Source: Leptospira selangorensis (lineage in GTDB: Bacteria; Spirochaetota; Leptospiria; Leptospirales; Leptospiraceae). Taken from it: a DNA stretch of 64,000 bases. The translations under genes and the position numbers were made by a program. The DNA lies in the NCBI RefSeq assembly GCF_004769405.1, contig NZ_RQES01000005.1, positions 744,001 to 808,000 of the forward strand, given 5' to 3'. The notes under the pieces were generated by a model. It made no database searches, was not told the origin of the DNA, and saw nothing but the letters and a program-made list of their open reading frames with translations. Shown here piece after piece: positions 10,113-18,714 of this stretch; the first letter of the stretch is position 1, and the number at the start of each line of letters is the position of its first letter.

Positions 10113-11072
10113 GTGAAAGCAAAAGGATTGAAGGATCTCTTAGTCCGTAAGTTCGATAAGAAACTAAAAGATATCATAGACGAAGATCTGCGCATTCTAG
10201 CAGAGATCAAAGAATATACGATTCGGTCCGGCGGAAAGAGAATACGTCCTATTCTACATTATTGCCTTTGTAAGATCCTGGGCTATAAGGGAGATAAATA
10301 CTCCGACGTAGGTGCGATCGCCGAGCTGATCCATGCCGCGAGCCTTCTTCATGACGATGTGGTGGACGAGGCCCAAACTAGAAGAGGAATGCCTAGTGTT
10401 CCTTCTAAATTCGGGAACAAAACATCTATTTTGGCCGGAGATTATCTTCTCGCGTGTGGGATTGATCACCTAAACAGTTTGGGTTCTCCCGATCTGATGG
10501 ATCTATTCACTACAGTGATTAAAGATCTTTCCGTCAGTGAGCTCATTCAGATGGAATGGGAAAAAAATCCCAAAATCACATTAGATATATATAATAAAGT
10601 AGTCTATGGAAAAACAGCGTCCTTATTCGGGGCTGTCTCGGAAGCGGCGGGAATATTGGCAGAAGCCCATAAGAAGACCAGAAAAAAACTGCATGAATTC
10701 GGGATACGTTTAGGTTCTTTATTCCAGAAACAAGACGATGCGATCGATTATTTCCAAGCGGGAGACCAAACAGGAAAAATCCCCTTAAAGGATTTTCGGA
10801 ATGGTCTATATACCTATCCGATTTTGAAATTATTGGAAATTGCAGACAAGAACGATAAGAAGTTGGCTCATTCTTTATTCGCTAAAGAAGAAAGAAACTC
10901 GGATGATGATCTTGTCATTCTATCCTTATTGAACCGATATAATATTCGTAAAAGTTTGAACGAAGAATTTGTGGCAGATGTAGAAGGTTTATTAAGCTTT
11001 TTGAAATCTTATCCTGAGTCTAACGAAGGTAATCTTGTTAAAGAACAATTCCGCAAACTGATGGAAGTCTGA
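10113..11072 (+). CDS. Polyprenyl diphosphate synthase (trans-prenyltransferase)
   Basis: A 319-residue all-helical prenyltransferase. The substrate-binding GGKRIRP is at 40-46, the first Asp-rich motif [15 protein letters not shown] has DDVVD at 81-85, and the second Asp-rich motif DDAID is at 208-212. The enzyme adds isopentenyl diphosphate to an allylic primer to make the long chain for the quinone tail or for undecaprenyl-like carriers. The first motif has two residues between the aspartate pairs and lacks the bulky pattern of short-chain enzymes, which favours a long-chain (hepta- to octaprenyl) product; the chain length cannot be fixed. The start is GTG at 10113. The second motif is preceded by FQKQ instead of the usual FQ[IL]xD context, a small departure. 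Confidence 0.9.
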   Translation: MKAKGLKDLLVRKFDKKLKDIIDEDLRILAEIKEYTIRSGGKRIRPILHYCLCKILGYKGDKYSDVGAIAELIHAASLLHDDVVDEAQTRRGMPSVPSKFGNKTSILAGDYLLACGIDHLNSLGSPDLMDLFTTVIKDLSVSELIQMEWEKNPKITLDIYNKVVYGKTASLFGAVSEAAGILAEAHKKTRKKLHEFGIRLGSLFQKQDDAIDYFQAGDQTGKIPLKDFRNGLYTYPILKLLEIADKNDKKLAHSLFAKEERNSDDDLVILSLLNRYNIRKSLNEEFVADVEGLLSFLKSYPESNEGNLVKEQFRKLMEV

Positions 11073-11092
11073 TTCCTTTGAATAGTCGAATA

Positions 11093-11119
11093 GAAGGCGA
11101 AAGAATTTCTCTCGCCTTC
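11093..11119. terminator. Bidirectional hairpin between convergent genes
   Basis: GAAGGCGA and TCGCCTTC form a perfect 8-bp stem, 20 bp after the polyprenyl synthase stop and 16 bp before the end of the convergent lipoprotein gene. It is placed to end both transcripts, but T-runs do not follow directly. Confidence 0.5.
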
Positions 11120-11134
11120 TCCGTCAAAAAACGA

Positions 11135-11674
11135 TTATTTTTTGCCTGGTGCTTTTACTTGTACTTTAGAAACTTCTTCTAAGAACTTTTTGATATTCGC
11201 TCTTGCAGAGTTTTCATTCGCTAATCTCATTCTTTTTACGCCGATCAGCGCATCACCCATAGTAGCTTCACCGGATTCATCTACTAAAAGTTCGGAAATT
11301 ACCTGAGTTCCTTTGGAAAGAGTGTATTTGATTTTAGTTTTTACAGTGAAAGTGGTTCCGAAAAGAGGGCGATCCACGTCTACAATCTCGATTTTAAGAT
11401 GCCAGTTGTTTCCGAATTGTTCTTCGAGGGTCTCGAAAAGTCCTGCAGCCGCTACGGATTCTTTTACCGCAGCAGTAAATTCCTCATCGGATATTTTGGA
11501 CATCCAGAACGGTAAAGTGATACTTCCGCCAACGGATTCGTTGATATAAATTTTATCTCCGACTTTTTTTGGAGCTTTAAAGTCTGTGACTCTCATTCCT
11601 TCTCTTGTAGAAGGGAAAGCACAATTGAACATTACTAACGCAGATGCGATTAGGAAAATGGTTTTACGATTCAT
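11135..11674 (-). CDS. Hypothetical lipoprotein
   Basis: A 179-residue lipoprotein, not recognised beyond that. The signal peptide is MNRKTIFLIASALVMFNC, with the lipidated Cys in a VMFN-Cys lipobox. The ATG at 11674 is chosen because AAGGAT lies at the right spacing before it. The frame continues 50 codons upstream but through AT-rich sequence with no signal peptide. The mature part has a short strand-rich region (ITLPFWMSKISDEEFTAAVK; WHLKIEIVDVDRPLFG) followed by a charged C-terminal helix. An AT-rich leader with a 22-bp palindrome lies upstream. Confidence 0.8.
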   Translation of the reverse strand: MNRKTIFLIASALVMFNCAFPSTREGMRVTDFKAPKKVGDKIYINESVGGSITLPFWMSKISDEEFTAAVKESVAAAGLFETLEEQFGNNWHLKIEIVDVDRPLFGTTFTVKTKIKYTLSKGTQVISELLVDESGEATMGDALIGVKRMRLANENSARANIKKFLEEVSKVQVKAPGKK

Positions 11675-11785
11675 TTTTATCCTTATTACGGGCAATTTAG
11701 AGTAGTATGATTTTCTAAAGCGCGTGACGGTCAAATATTTTAGATAATAAGGGACGAATATCCTTATGAGGATATAAGCAAATCG

Positions 11786-11807
11786 GATTATCCCATATGG
11801 GATAATC
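11786..11807. promoter_or_regulatory. Perfect 22-bp palindrome upstream of a lipoprotein gene
   Basis: GATTATCCCAT and ATGGGATAATC meet with no spacer, giving an uninterrupted dyad. A second imperfect dyad (ATATCC/GGATAT) lies just beside it at 11758-11775. The site is 112 bp upstream of the chosen start of the minus-strand lipoprotein and next to the terminator at 11827. It could be an operator for a dimeric repressor. Confidence 0.45.
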
Positions 11808-11826
11808 AAACAGGAAATGTACATAA

Positions 11827-11854
11827 AAAAGCCGCGAACAAATCCGCGGCTTTT
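11827..11854 (-). terminator. Intrinsic terminator of the lipoprotein gene at 11882
   Basis: AAAAGCCGCG and CGCGGCTTTT form a 10-bp stem with a GC-rich core. On the minus strand the stem is followed by T residues, placing a classic rho-independent terminator 28 bp after the stop of the 11882-12628 gene. It also has T-rich sequence on the plus side. Confidence 0.85.
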
Positions 11855-11881
11855 CTTTTAGCTATTTATGCTAAACTTTGG

Positions 11882-12628
11882 TTATTGGCCGGTTGTTGAA
11901 GAACCGGAAGGAATTGCGTTACTTGTACAGTTAATATCACCTTTAATTGAAACTGTAGGACCGCTTGCGGTATTCGTATTATAACATTTTAAACCGTCTT
12001 GGGTATAACACATACTGGACGAAGTAGCGGAAGTACAGTTGATAAAGTCAGTAGTATAACATTGGGTCAAGGCAAGACCTGCGGATCCGGTTGTTACTTT
12101 GTTTCCTACTAAGTCCACAGTAACCGTTAAGTAGGAGAGGGCCTGGGTACTAGAAGTTCCCGTGTCCACAGGCACTCCACTTCCTCCCCAGAAAATTTTT
12201 CCGTAGTTTGCAACTACCGGAGAAATTCCTAATAAAGGTAGGCCTGAGAAGGAGAATCCTTGTTGGGCATCTACCGTTCCTTGGTTTTGAGTAGCATCAT
12301 AAACGAATTTCAAGGTTACGAACGCGCCTGTAGTAAAATACATCCTGGAATTGATCGTAAATAAATTCGTAGTGGAACCAGTGCTTGTAGTAGTTCCAGT
12401 GGTTGTTCCGGTTCCGGAACTGGAATAAGGAGTTGCAGATCCGCAGTTGGAAGTCTTGTCCTTATCGATTTCTCCCTGGATAGGAAAGGTGGAACCGTCG
12501 GTTCCAGTGACAGTAAGATCTACTTTATTAGTATCACCAGTATTACAAGACACGAGCACCGCGACCGTGGCGATTAGGCCGACAAATGCAGGGAATAATT
12601 TGGAAATAAATGGTTTGGAGAAGGCCAT
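11882..12628 (-). CDS. Hypothetical lipoprotein with Thr/Gly/Ser-rich linker
   Basis: A 248-residue protein with a lipoprotein signal (core PAFVGLIATVAVLVS then Cys28) and a mature start CNTGDTNKVDL. A low-complexity segment of Thr, Gly and Ser (around residues 70-85) separates a short N-terminal strand-rich part from a larger C-terminal part that contains six cysteines in CYT/NCT/MCYT/CYNT contexts near the end. The pattern suggests a surface or periplasmic lipoprotein stabilised by disulfides. No family is recognised. It has its own terminator on the 3' side and is divergent from the gene at 12781. Confidence 0.8.
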   Translation of the reverse strand: MAFSKPFISKLFPAFVGLIATVAVLVSCNTGDTNKVDLTVTGTDGSTFPIQGEIDKDKTSNCGSATPYSSSGTGTTTGTTTSTGSTTNLFTINSRMYFTTGAFVTLKFVYDATQNQGTVDAQQGFSFSGLPLLGISPVVANYGKIFWGGSGVPVDTGTSSTQALSYLTVTVDLVGNKVTTGSAGLALTQCYTTDFINCTSATSSSMCYTQDGLKCYNTNTASGPTVSIKGDINCTSNAIPSGSSTTGQ

Positions 12629-12780
12629 AATTCTAATATCTATCTTCGGAAAATCATGGTCAAGAATGAAATCTTGGGAACGAAAACTCGACCAGCTGGG
12701 CCTTAGACCATGAAAACAGACGGAAAGGTTCCACCATTGAGTTGACTTGCCTCCGATTTTAGTTTCCGATCGTCCTTCTG

Positions 12781-13923
12781 ATGGATGTAAGGGTAGAATC
12801 TTATTCAGATTATAAACCGGGTGTTTTGGAAAAATGGGGCATTAAAATTCTCCGGAATTATGTCAATGGAGACAAGGAAGAAGAGAAACTCCTGGGGCCA
12901 AGCCCGGACTTTTTCCCTAAAAGTACTAGGATCATACGCTGGGCTTCCTTCTTAGGATTGCAGATCGGATTTTGGACCACTTATTTTATAATCTTAGTCG
13001 AGAAACTTTTTCCTGAATCACCTGAAACATTCTCACCTGAGTTTATAGAAAAATGGAGTTATGCAGGAGCAGCATTAGCAATCGGGACCATCTTAGAATT
13101 TTATCTACTTTATAAATTAGGATTATGGGCCGCGTATAAACTCACAAAACTTTCAGGAATAGAATTAGAAGAAGATCCCGATCTTGTTACCGGAAATGCA
13201 AATCTACTTTCCAGAATGGCTTTGGAAATTCCTGATCCGGATCTAAAATTATTAGGGATAGATCCGTTACGACTCACGGACAAAAGAAGTTTACTCATAC
13301 GAACATTCTTTTACAAGACCAAGGTTTTACTTTCTAACCTGATCGCTAAAATTGTACTCAGAAAAATTTTAGCAAGAAACTCATTAAGAGTATATGCAGA
13401 CTATATTGCCGCTCCCATCACTGCGATCTGGGATGGGGTAGTGATGTATTTGATCTTAAAAGAACTTAGGATCAGATTACTTTCCAGGATCATCGCAAAA
13501 GAAGTCACGGACGAAATATTAAAAAATAAGGATAAACTCAGCAAAGAGGGGAAGATTGCATTCTTAGCTGCAGTTGGAAACTCAGTAGTATTCACCCAAA
13601 TATTCCATCCCAATTTGGAATACATGCTAATCAAAATGCATAAAGGATTCGGTTCAAATTCTCAAAATGGATCTTTGGATGATCTGGATACATTCGGAAG
13701 TTTGGTCTCCCAATTATCTAAGGAAGAAAAAAAGGCCTGCTTGAGATTATTATGTGTCGCATGTTCCTTCGATGGAAAACTATCAGCGTTCGAAACAAAA
13801 CATATTAAACGAATTTTGGGAGAAGAAGCGAAAGAGAATTTAGACTCAATTCGAATTCTCTCGGAGTATATCCGAAAAGGAAATTTAGAAGCTTGCAGAG
13901 AAAGGAGTCGCTTATTTTCCTAG
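12781..13923 (+). CDS. Hypothetical membrane-associated protein with C-terminal TerB-like domain
   Basis: A 380-residue protein. Hydrophobic helices lie at roughly 50-75 and 95-120, with a further hydrophobic region around 205-225. The C-terminal 90 residues contain LRLLCVACSFDGKLSAFE followed by a KHIKRIL helix. This is the DGxLsxxE pattern of TerB-like (tellurite-resistance B) helical domains, which sit at membranes and may sense metals. The similarity is read from the motif alone. It is the first gene of a plus-strand pair with the MBL hydrolase 44 bp downstream. Function unknown. Confidence 0.65.
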   Translation: MDVRVESYSDYKPGVLEKWGIKILRNYVNGDKEEEKLLGPSPDFFPKSTRIIRWASFLGLQIGFWTTYFIILVEKLFPESPETFSPEFIEKWSYAGAALAIGTILEFYLLYKLGLWAAYKLTKLSGIELEEDPDLVTGNANLLSRMALEIPDPDLKLLGIDPLRLTDKRSLLIRTFFYKTKVLLSNLIAKIVLRKILARNSLRVYADYIAAPITAIWDGVVMYLILKELRIRLLSRIIAKEVTDEILKNKDKLSKEGKIAFLAAVGNSVVFTQIFHPNLEYMLIKMHKGFGSNSQNGSLDDLDTFGSLVSQLSKEEKKACLRLLCVACSFDGKLSAFETKHIKRILGEEAKENLDSIRILSEYIRKGNLEACRERSRLFS

Positions 13924-13967
13924 AAGACGGACTAGGCAAATCGATTTAGCCAAGGGAGAATTCGAGT

Positions 13968-14990
13968 TTGAAAATATATCACTACGACTCAATTCCAGAC
14001 GTAAAAGAAATCGGGGACGGAATTTTTAAAACGGAGATCCCTCAGCCGTTTTATGCACCCAATAATATTTATATTCTCCCAGATGGAGAGCCTGCGCTTA
14101 TAGATTCGGGCTATCTTGCCAATTTAGGAATGCTCCAAAGAGCGCTGCGGAAAATCGGACTTAGCTTAAATAAGATCAAACATATTTTTTATACTCATAA
14201 CCATTTGGATCATCTTAGTGCGGTTCTTACGATCCGTTATTATACCGATGCAAAATTATACGCAATGAAAGGAATGGCGTCGGGAATCGGAAACTATTTG
14301 GAACATGTGGAAATGTTCAATAGAGCTTCTAAACGATTGGTGTATAAGGGCCATAGAGTTCCGGAAGATCGTAAAAGAGAATTATCAAGGATAGAAGAAG
14401 GGAATCTAAACTTAAGAAATACATTAAGTAGAGGAACTCGTATCGATCCTATCTTAAAATTCGATATAGAATTGGTAGAAGGAGACGTGATCCACGCCGG
14501 TGGAAGAGATATCGGATTTTTACATACACCGGGCCATAATCTTTGGCATCTCACTCCTTATATCTTGGAAGAGAATATATTTTTCACGGGAGATCTTGTC
14601 CTACAAAACATTTCTTCTATTTATGCGGAGATCGACGGGAACTTAGAGGATTACTATCGTTCTTTAGAAAGGATTTCCAAGATGAGCATCCGCAGACTAT
14701 TGCCTGCTCATGGACCGGAGCCTGAATCTCCTCAAAAGGCAATTAAACTTCTTCATAAAACATTACAGATCTTGGAAAGAGGCGTGATCCGCAGACTCAA
14801 GGAAAAAGAGTATGATCTTTCCGCTTTAACCTTAGAAGCAATGGGGGAGAAGGTCGCTAATTCAGGATATTATAATACTGCAATGGCGATCTTACATTCT
14901 ATGGTTCGTAAGTTTATAGACAAAGGTTGGGTGGAAATTATAGAAACAGAACCACCTTACGAGACTTATCGCTGGATTGCGGAGACTTAA
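13968..14990 (+). CDS. MBL-fold metallo-hydrolase
   Basis: A 340-residue metallo-beta-lactamase-fold hydrolase. The zinc-binding motif THNHLDH is at 76-82 (His77, His79, Asp81, His82), followed by LHTPGHNLWHL, FTGDLVL and LLPAHGPE, which supply the remaining metal ligands. A winged-helix-like C-terminal region (about 260-340) matches the LACTB2-type BLACT_WH domain. Such proteins hydrolyse thioesters, lactones or RNA; the substrate here is unknown. The start is TTG at 13968, preceded by a strong AAGGGAG site 8 bp upstream. Its last four bases overlap the end of a convergent exonuclease gene. Confidence 0.88.
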   Translation: MKIYHYDSIPDVKEIGDGIFKTEIPQPFYAPNNIYILPDGEPALIDSGYLANLGMLQRALRKIGLSLNKIKHIFYTHNHLDHLSAVLTIRYYTDAKLYAMKGMASGIGNYLEHVEMFNRASKRLVYKGHRVPEDRKRELSRIEEGNLNLRNTLSRGTRIDPILKFDIELVEGDVIHAGGRDIGFLHTPGHNLWHLTPYILEENIFFTGDLVLQNISSIYAEIDGNLEDYYRSLERISKMSIRRLLPAHGPEPESPQKAIKLLHKTLQILERGVIRRLKEKEYDLSALTLEAMGEKVANSGYYNTAMAILHSMVRKFIDKGWVEIIETEPPYETYRWIAET

Positions 14991-15757
14991 ACCTCCGGGA
15001 TAACCTCTCCAAAAAATCGTGTCGCTCTGATTTTCAAGTTATATGCTTTTATAAATAAAAGTTCTAGGTTGACCACGTCTTCTTTATTATATTTTAAAAG
15101 AAGATCCAATGCATCTTGGTCATCGTATTGAACATATTGCCACCACAATCGAACAGCGTCTGCGCCGTTCACTTCATAAGGAAGATCTCTTTTGATACCT
15201 AGGGCCTTCTCGCATCCTTTTAAACCCCCTTTGATCCCGAGGCTTCTAAGAATGTACATTAGATCCAAATGACGGTTCTTGAATTTTTTACCGAACTCCC
15301 TTTCTAAAAAAGGAACATCGAATGCAGCGCCGTTATAAGTCACAAAAACATGAGAAGAAGAAAGTTCCTCCGGAAAATCATCCATATTTCTTCCTCTCAG
15401 ATATGTTTTGAAATCTTTACCATCGTAAGTTCCAACGACAGTCACAAAGTCACCACTCCCTAAACCGGAAGTTTCAATATCCAAGTAGAGAAGATTTTCT
15501 CTGATGATCGGGAATAATCTCCATTTTTGTTGGTTGGGTAGAGCGAAGAAAAAATAATCCCAGTTCTTTCTGTTCATTTCCTTTCTGGAAAAATCCAAAG
15601 AATCCAAAAGTAATCTGGAATGCATATCGGAAGGGGACTTTACTTTTTCTTTTAATACTTCTCTGAGTTCGTCCCAATGAAGAATTCCTTGGTCCCAGAG
15701 TTTCCCCTCTTCGATCACATCGATGCCGGGGAGATGGCAGAATGTATGTTCTAACAA
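14987..15757 (-). CDS. RNase H-like (YprB-type) DEDD exonuclease-domain protein
   Basis: A 256-residue protein with the ribonuclease H-like fold of the YprB/RNase_H_2 family. Motif I is YLDIETS (Asp93, Glu95), motif II is FVTYNGAAFDVPFLE, and motif III is YNKEDVVNLELL near the C-terminus, giving the D-E-D-D set of 3'-5' exonucleases. The family probably acts on nucleic acid; a specific substrate is not known. It is 17 bp from the lnt gene on the same strand, so the lipase-chaperone-like gene, lnt and this gene may form one transcript. Confidence 0.85.
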   Translation of the reverse strand: MLEHTFCHLPGIDVIEEGKLWDQGILHWDELREVLKEKVKSPSDMHSRLLLDSLDFSRKEMNRKNWDYFFFALPNQQKWRLFPIIRENLLYLDIETSGLGSGDFVTVVGTYDGKDFKTYLRGRNMDDFPEELSSSHVFVTYNGAAFDVPFLEREFGKKFKNRHLDLMYILRSLGIKGGLKGCEKALGIKRDLPYEVNGADAVRLWWQYVQYDDQDALDLLLKYNKEDVVNLELLFIKAYNLKIRATRFFGEVIPEV

Positions 15758-15774
15758 AGATCCCCCTTGGTGTG

Positions 15775-17544
15775 TTAACCCTTAGTTTTGAAAAACGCTC
15801 TTTTTCCTACAAGGAAGAATAACGTGAATACCAGAATTGTATAAAGATAAAAAGGAAAATTTCCCCATTCGGAATAGAATGTATTTCCTCCTTCTTTCAA
15901 TTTTGTGGCGGGAAGTAAGAAGGATCTGGTATCTTTTTCTCCATATCTGGTCGGATGACTGAGACTTCTGCCGTAAGGATCCACTGCGAGTGAAATTCCT
16001 GTGACCGCAGGGCGCACTAAAGTAAGTCCGAATTCTATCGCTCTAAATCGGACCGCTCCTGCATGTTGCCAAGCTTCTACTTCGGATGAGAACCAGGAAT
16101 CATTGGTTGGGTTTACGAAAAAAGTGTACGTATCTTTGGAAGCGAATTTTACGGAGTCTCTAACAAGATAGGAGAACATTGCCTCATAACAGATCAAAGG
16201 TAGGATCTGATAGGAAACATTCTCTTCTTTGCCGGAGCTAGCTAAAATTGGACGGAAATGATCCGGATTTTGGATTAAAGGTGTTTCTTCTTCCGTAGGC
16301 AAAGAAGGAATTCTTTCTCTTCTTAAGGAACGATATCCGAGGAGAGGTTTAGGATCTCCTCCTGTGATATAAAATGAAGTTTCCTTAAATAATTTTCTCA
16401 AAAAAGGAAATGTAGACTCGAAAGGAATATATTCTCCGAAAGCAAGTAATCTTCTTTTATCATAACGTTCCACTTCTCCATTGGTAGAAGAAAGAAGTGT
16501 TACCTGATTTTTTAAACCTTCCGGAAAACGATTCAATTCATTGTATAAAATATCCGCTCCGGATTTATACGTTAGATACATTAGAGCACCATGGAATGTG
16601 GAAGAGTAAACTCCTTGTCCAGGATTTTCATTTGGGATGGTTCCATGAAATGGGACAGCAGACTCGGGCAAAAATAAAAGATCAGGAGGAGGAGAAGTTT
16701 CTAAAGAAGATCGAAGTCCTAATTCCAGGCTTGTGCTGATTGTTTGCCCTACAAATTCTGGATTTTCGGCCAGTTCTCTTTTGCCGGGAGACGTATTCGG
16801 CTGTATTAGGACTCCTGAAAGTTTTAAGATCCCATCTTCTATTGCCGGAGTAGAATTAGGAACGGTATAATCGGGAGCGGAATAAAGTCTAAAACTACCT
16901 AAGGTCCAAACAATCCCGAAAATGAGTATACCTACGATCCCGTGTCTCTTTAAAGAAGGATCCCTGATCAATACTAAAGAAGAACTTCCTAAGAGTAGAA
17001 AAAATCCTACTCCAAATATACCGGTCCAGGATGCGATCTGTGAAAAGGATAGATTTCCTTCCGCTAAATTTCCCCAGTACCAAGGGAAAAGTTGAGGCAT
17101 GATCAGATCGGATAAAACTCCCCAAATAGGAAAAATTACCCAGCCGAATAGAGTAGATCTTTCCGGAGAGTTAATGTATTTATTATATAAGAATAAACTA
17201 AACTGCCATCCCAAATAAAAGATGATGAGTTTACAATGGGAGAATACCCCATAAACCAGGAATAATATCCAGGAAATGCCGGTTCCTGCTCCTGAGATCG
17301 CAGAAATAGAGGAGGGGATCCAGAAAAATACGATCAGATTAATGATCTGGGAAAGTCCTAAAAGCCAGAAAATCGCAGATCTAAGTTTCCATTCCTTTAA
17401 TTCTAAAAATAGAATATAGGCGCATAACGCGGAGAGTCCCCCCGCAGGAAAAAACTCGAAGGGCTCCATTCCGAAAAGGATTCCGGACGCAATTCCGATC
17501 AGACATAAAAATGGACGGATCGGATTTCTGGAAAATCGGATCAT
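15775..17544 (-). CDS. lnt: Apolipoprotein N-acyltransferase
   Basis: A 589-residue inner-membrane enzyme that adds the third acyl chain to the N-terminal Cys of lipoproteins, the last step of lipoprotein maturation. The N-terminal 200 residues hold about six to seven membrane helices; the rest is a nitrilase-like periplasmic domain. The catalytic triad can be placed: Glu294 in FLPESAVPF, Lys363 in DKRRLLAFGEY, and Cys452 in PLICYEAMF. It is longer than E. coli Lnt (512), mainly through inserts around residues 380-440. Its start overlaps the stop of the upstream gene by 4 bp (ATGA), showing translational coupling. The many lipoproteins in this window are the natural substrates. Confidence 0.95.
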   Translation of the reverse strand: MIRFSRNPIRPFLCLIGIASGILFGMEPFEFFPAGGLSALCAYILFLELKEWKLRSAIFWLLGLSQIINLIVFFWIPSSISAISGAGTGISWILFLVYGVFSHCKLIIFYLGWQFSLFLYNKYINSPERSTLFGWVIFPIWGVLSDLIMPQLFPWYWGNLAEGNLSFSQIASWTGIFGVGFFLLLGSSSLVLIRDPSLKRHGIVGILIFGIVWTLGSFRLYSAPDYTVPNSTPAIEDGILKLSGVLIQPNTSPGKRELAENPEFVGQTISTSLELGLRSSLETSPPPDLLFLPESAVPFHGTIPNENPGQGVYSSTFHGALMYLTYKSGADILYNELNRFPEGLKNQVTLLSSTNGEVERYDKRRLLAFGEYIPFESTFPFLRKLFKETSFYITGGDPKPLLGYRSLRRERIPSLPTEEETPLIQNPDHFRPILASSGKEENVSYQILPLICYEAMFSYLVRDSVKFASKDTYTFFVNPTNDSWFSSEVEAWQHAGAVRFRAIEFGLTLVRPAVTGISLAVDPYGRSLSHPTRYGEKDTRSFLLPATKLKEGGNTFYSEWGNFPFYLYTILVFTLFFLVGKRAFFKTKG

Positions 17545-18602
17545 TTGCCTTGCAGACGTCTTTGGTCTTCTTCTAAAGCTTTTCTTCTACCGTAAGCTTC
17601 TGCTTCTTCTTGTCCTAAAATTTTAACTCTGATCTCGTTCAGGGCCTTGTCTCTCTCTTCAGGTCTTGCAGTTGGATGAGCTTTGAGCCAATTCTGTTCT
17701 TCTTGGGAGGTTTGCTCTTCCTTCTTTTTTTCTGCGTCGATTTCTTTCAGGACTTTTTCTATCCTATCCGCTCCGTCTTTACCGAAATATTTTTCGCGGA
17801 TCGCACGCACCTGAGGATCTTTTTCTGCGGCGGATAATTTGTTTAAATCCGTTTCTTTAAAATAAAGTTCAGTTTCATATTTATTGAACTTAGGCTCTCT
17901 TTTATTAATCGTATTATAATAGTTTCCGTAAACTCCCTTACGATATTCTTCATATCTCGCGAGCTTTTTATCTCCAGGGAGGTTTTTGACTTCGCTTAGG
18001 AATTGGTCGTATCCGAATTGGAACTCTTTCTCCGCTTCTTCTAATCCGAAGATCAATTTAGCATCTTGGTCTGAAAATAGTTCTCTTCTCTTTTTCTTTA
18101 TGATTTCGTAAATTTCTTCCTGGCTTTTACCTTTAGGTTGTTCGAATTCTCTTAATACCATCTCATAAGAAAGATACTTTCTAAAAAGGCCGACGAGTCT
18201 TTCCCCATCTGCTCCAGGATATTGTTCTAAGATGAAAGCTTTTACTATTTCATTACACTGTTCCGGGGTATAATCTGCAGGACATTTCCTTCTTAATTCC
18301 CAGAGAGAAGATACCAGATCCAATTCTCCATTCGCGGCGTATTTCAGGATCTCATCGTAACTCAACCATTGGCCATCTTTATATAGTTCGCGAGAAGTAG
18401 CCATGATCTCCGGATTGATGATCCATTCTCCATTCTCATTTTGGGTCACAGTAAAGCCTGGAGAATCTCCTCCATCAAAACCGAACTCTTTGCCGGTTGA
18501 ACCGGGTTCCCAAAGAAGGAATACAATCAACACTATAAGGACTAAAAAACCAGAGGCAAAAAGCCAGATTTTCGGGGGGATTTCTTTTAAACGTTCTAAC
18601 AT
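17541..18602 (-). CDS. Lipase secretion chaperone (LifO)-like protein
   Basis: A 353-residue protein with one N-terminal membrane anchor (about 11-30) and a long, charged, helical periplasmic part. It contains KRRELFSDQDAKLIFGLEEA near residues 170-190, close to the LifO hallmark (R..FF...A..LFG.E) of lipase-specific foldases, and ends in coiled-coil sequence rich in Lys and Glu. LifO proteins wrap around and fold secreted lipases in the periplasm. No lipase gene is adjacent; the next gene is lnt, overlapped by 4 bp. The partner may be elsewhere, or the fold may serve another enzyme. Confidence 0.75.
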   Translation of the reverse strand: MLERLKEIPPKIWLFASGFLVLIVLIVFLLWEPGSTGKEFGFDGGDSPGFTVTQNENGEWIINPEIMATSRELYKDGQWLSYDEILKYAANGELDLVSSLWELRRKCPADYTPEQCNEIVKAFILEQYPGADGERLVGLFRKYLSYEMVLREFEQPKGKSQEEIYEIIKKKRRELFSDQDAKLIFGLEEAEKEFQFGYDQFLSEVKNLPGDKKLARYEEYRKGVYGNYYNTINKREPKFNKYETELYFKETDLNKLSAAEKDPQVRAIREKYFGKDGADRIEKVLKEIDAEKKKEEQTSQEEQNWLKAHPTARPEERDKALNEIRVKILGQEEAEAYGRRKALEEDQRRLQGK

Positions 18603-18714
18603 TTGAAATATTTACCGGTTGGAAAGCATTGAAGGTATTGATTGGGCGTGAGAAGGCAAGAGTTTTTACGGAAAATAAATTGGCGATTCAGGTCCTTTTT
18701 TAAATGATTCCTTC

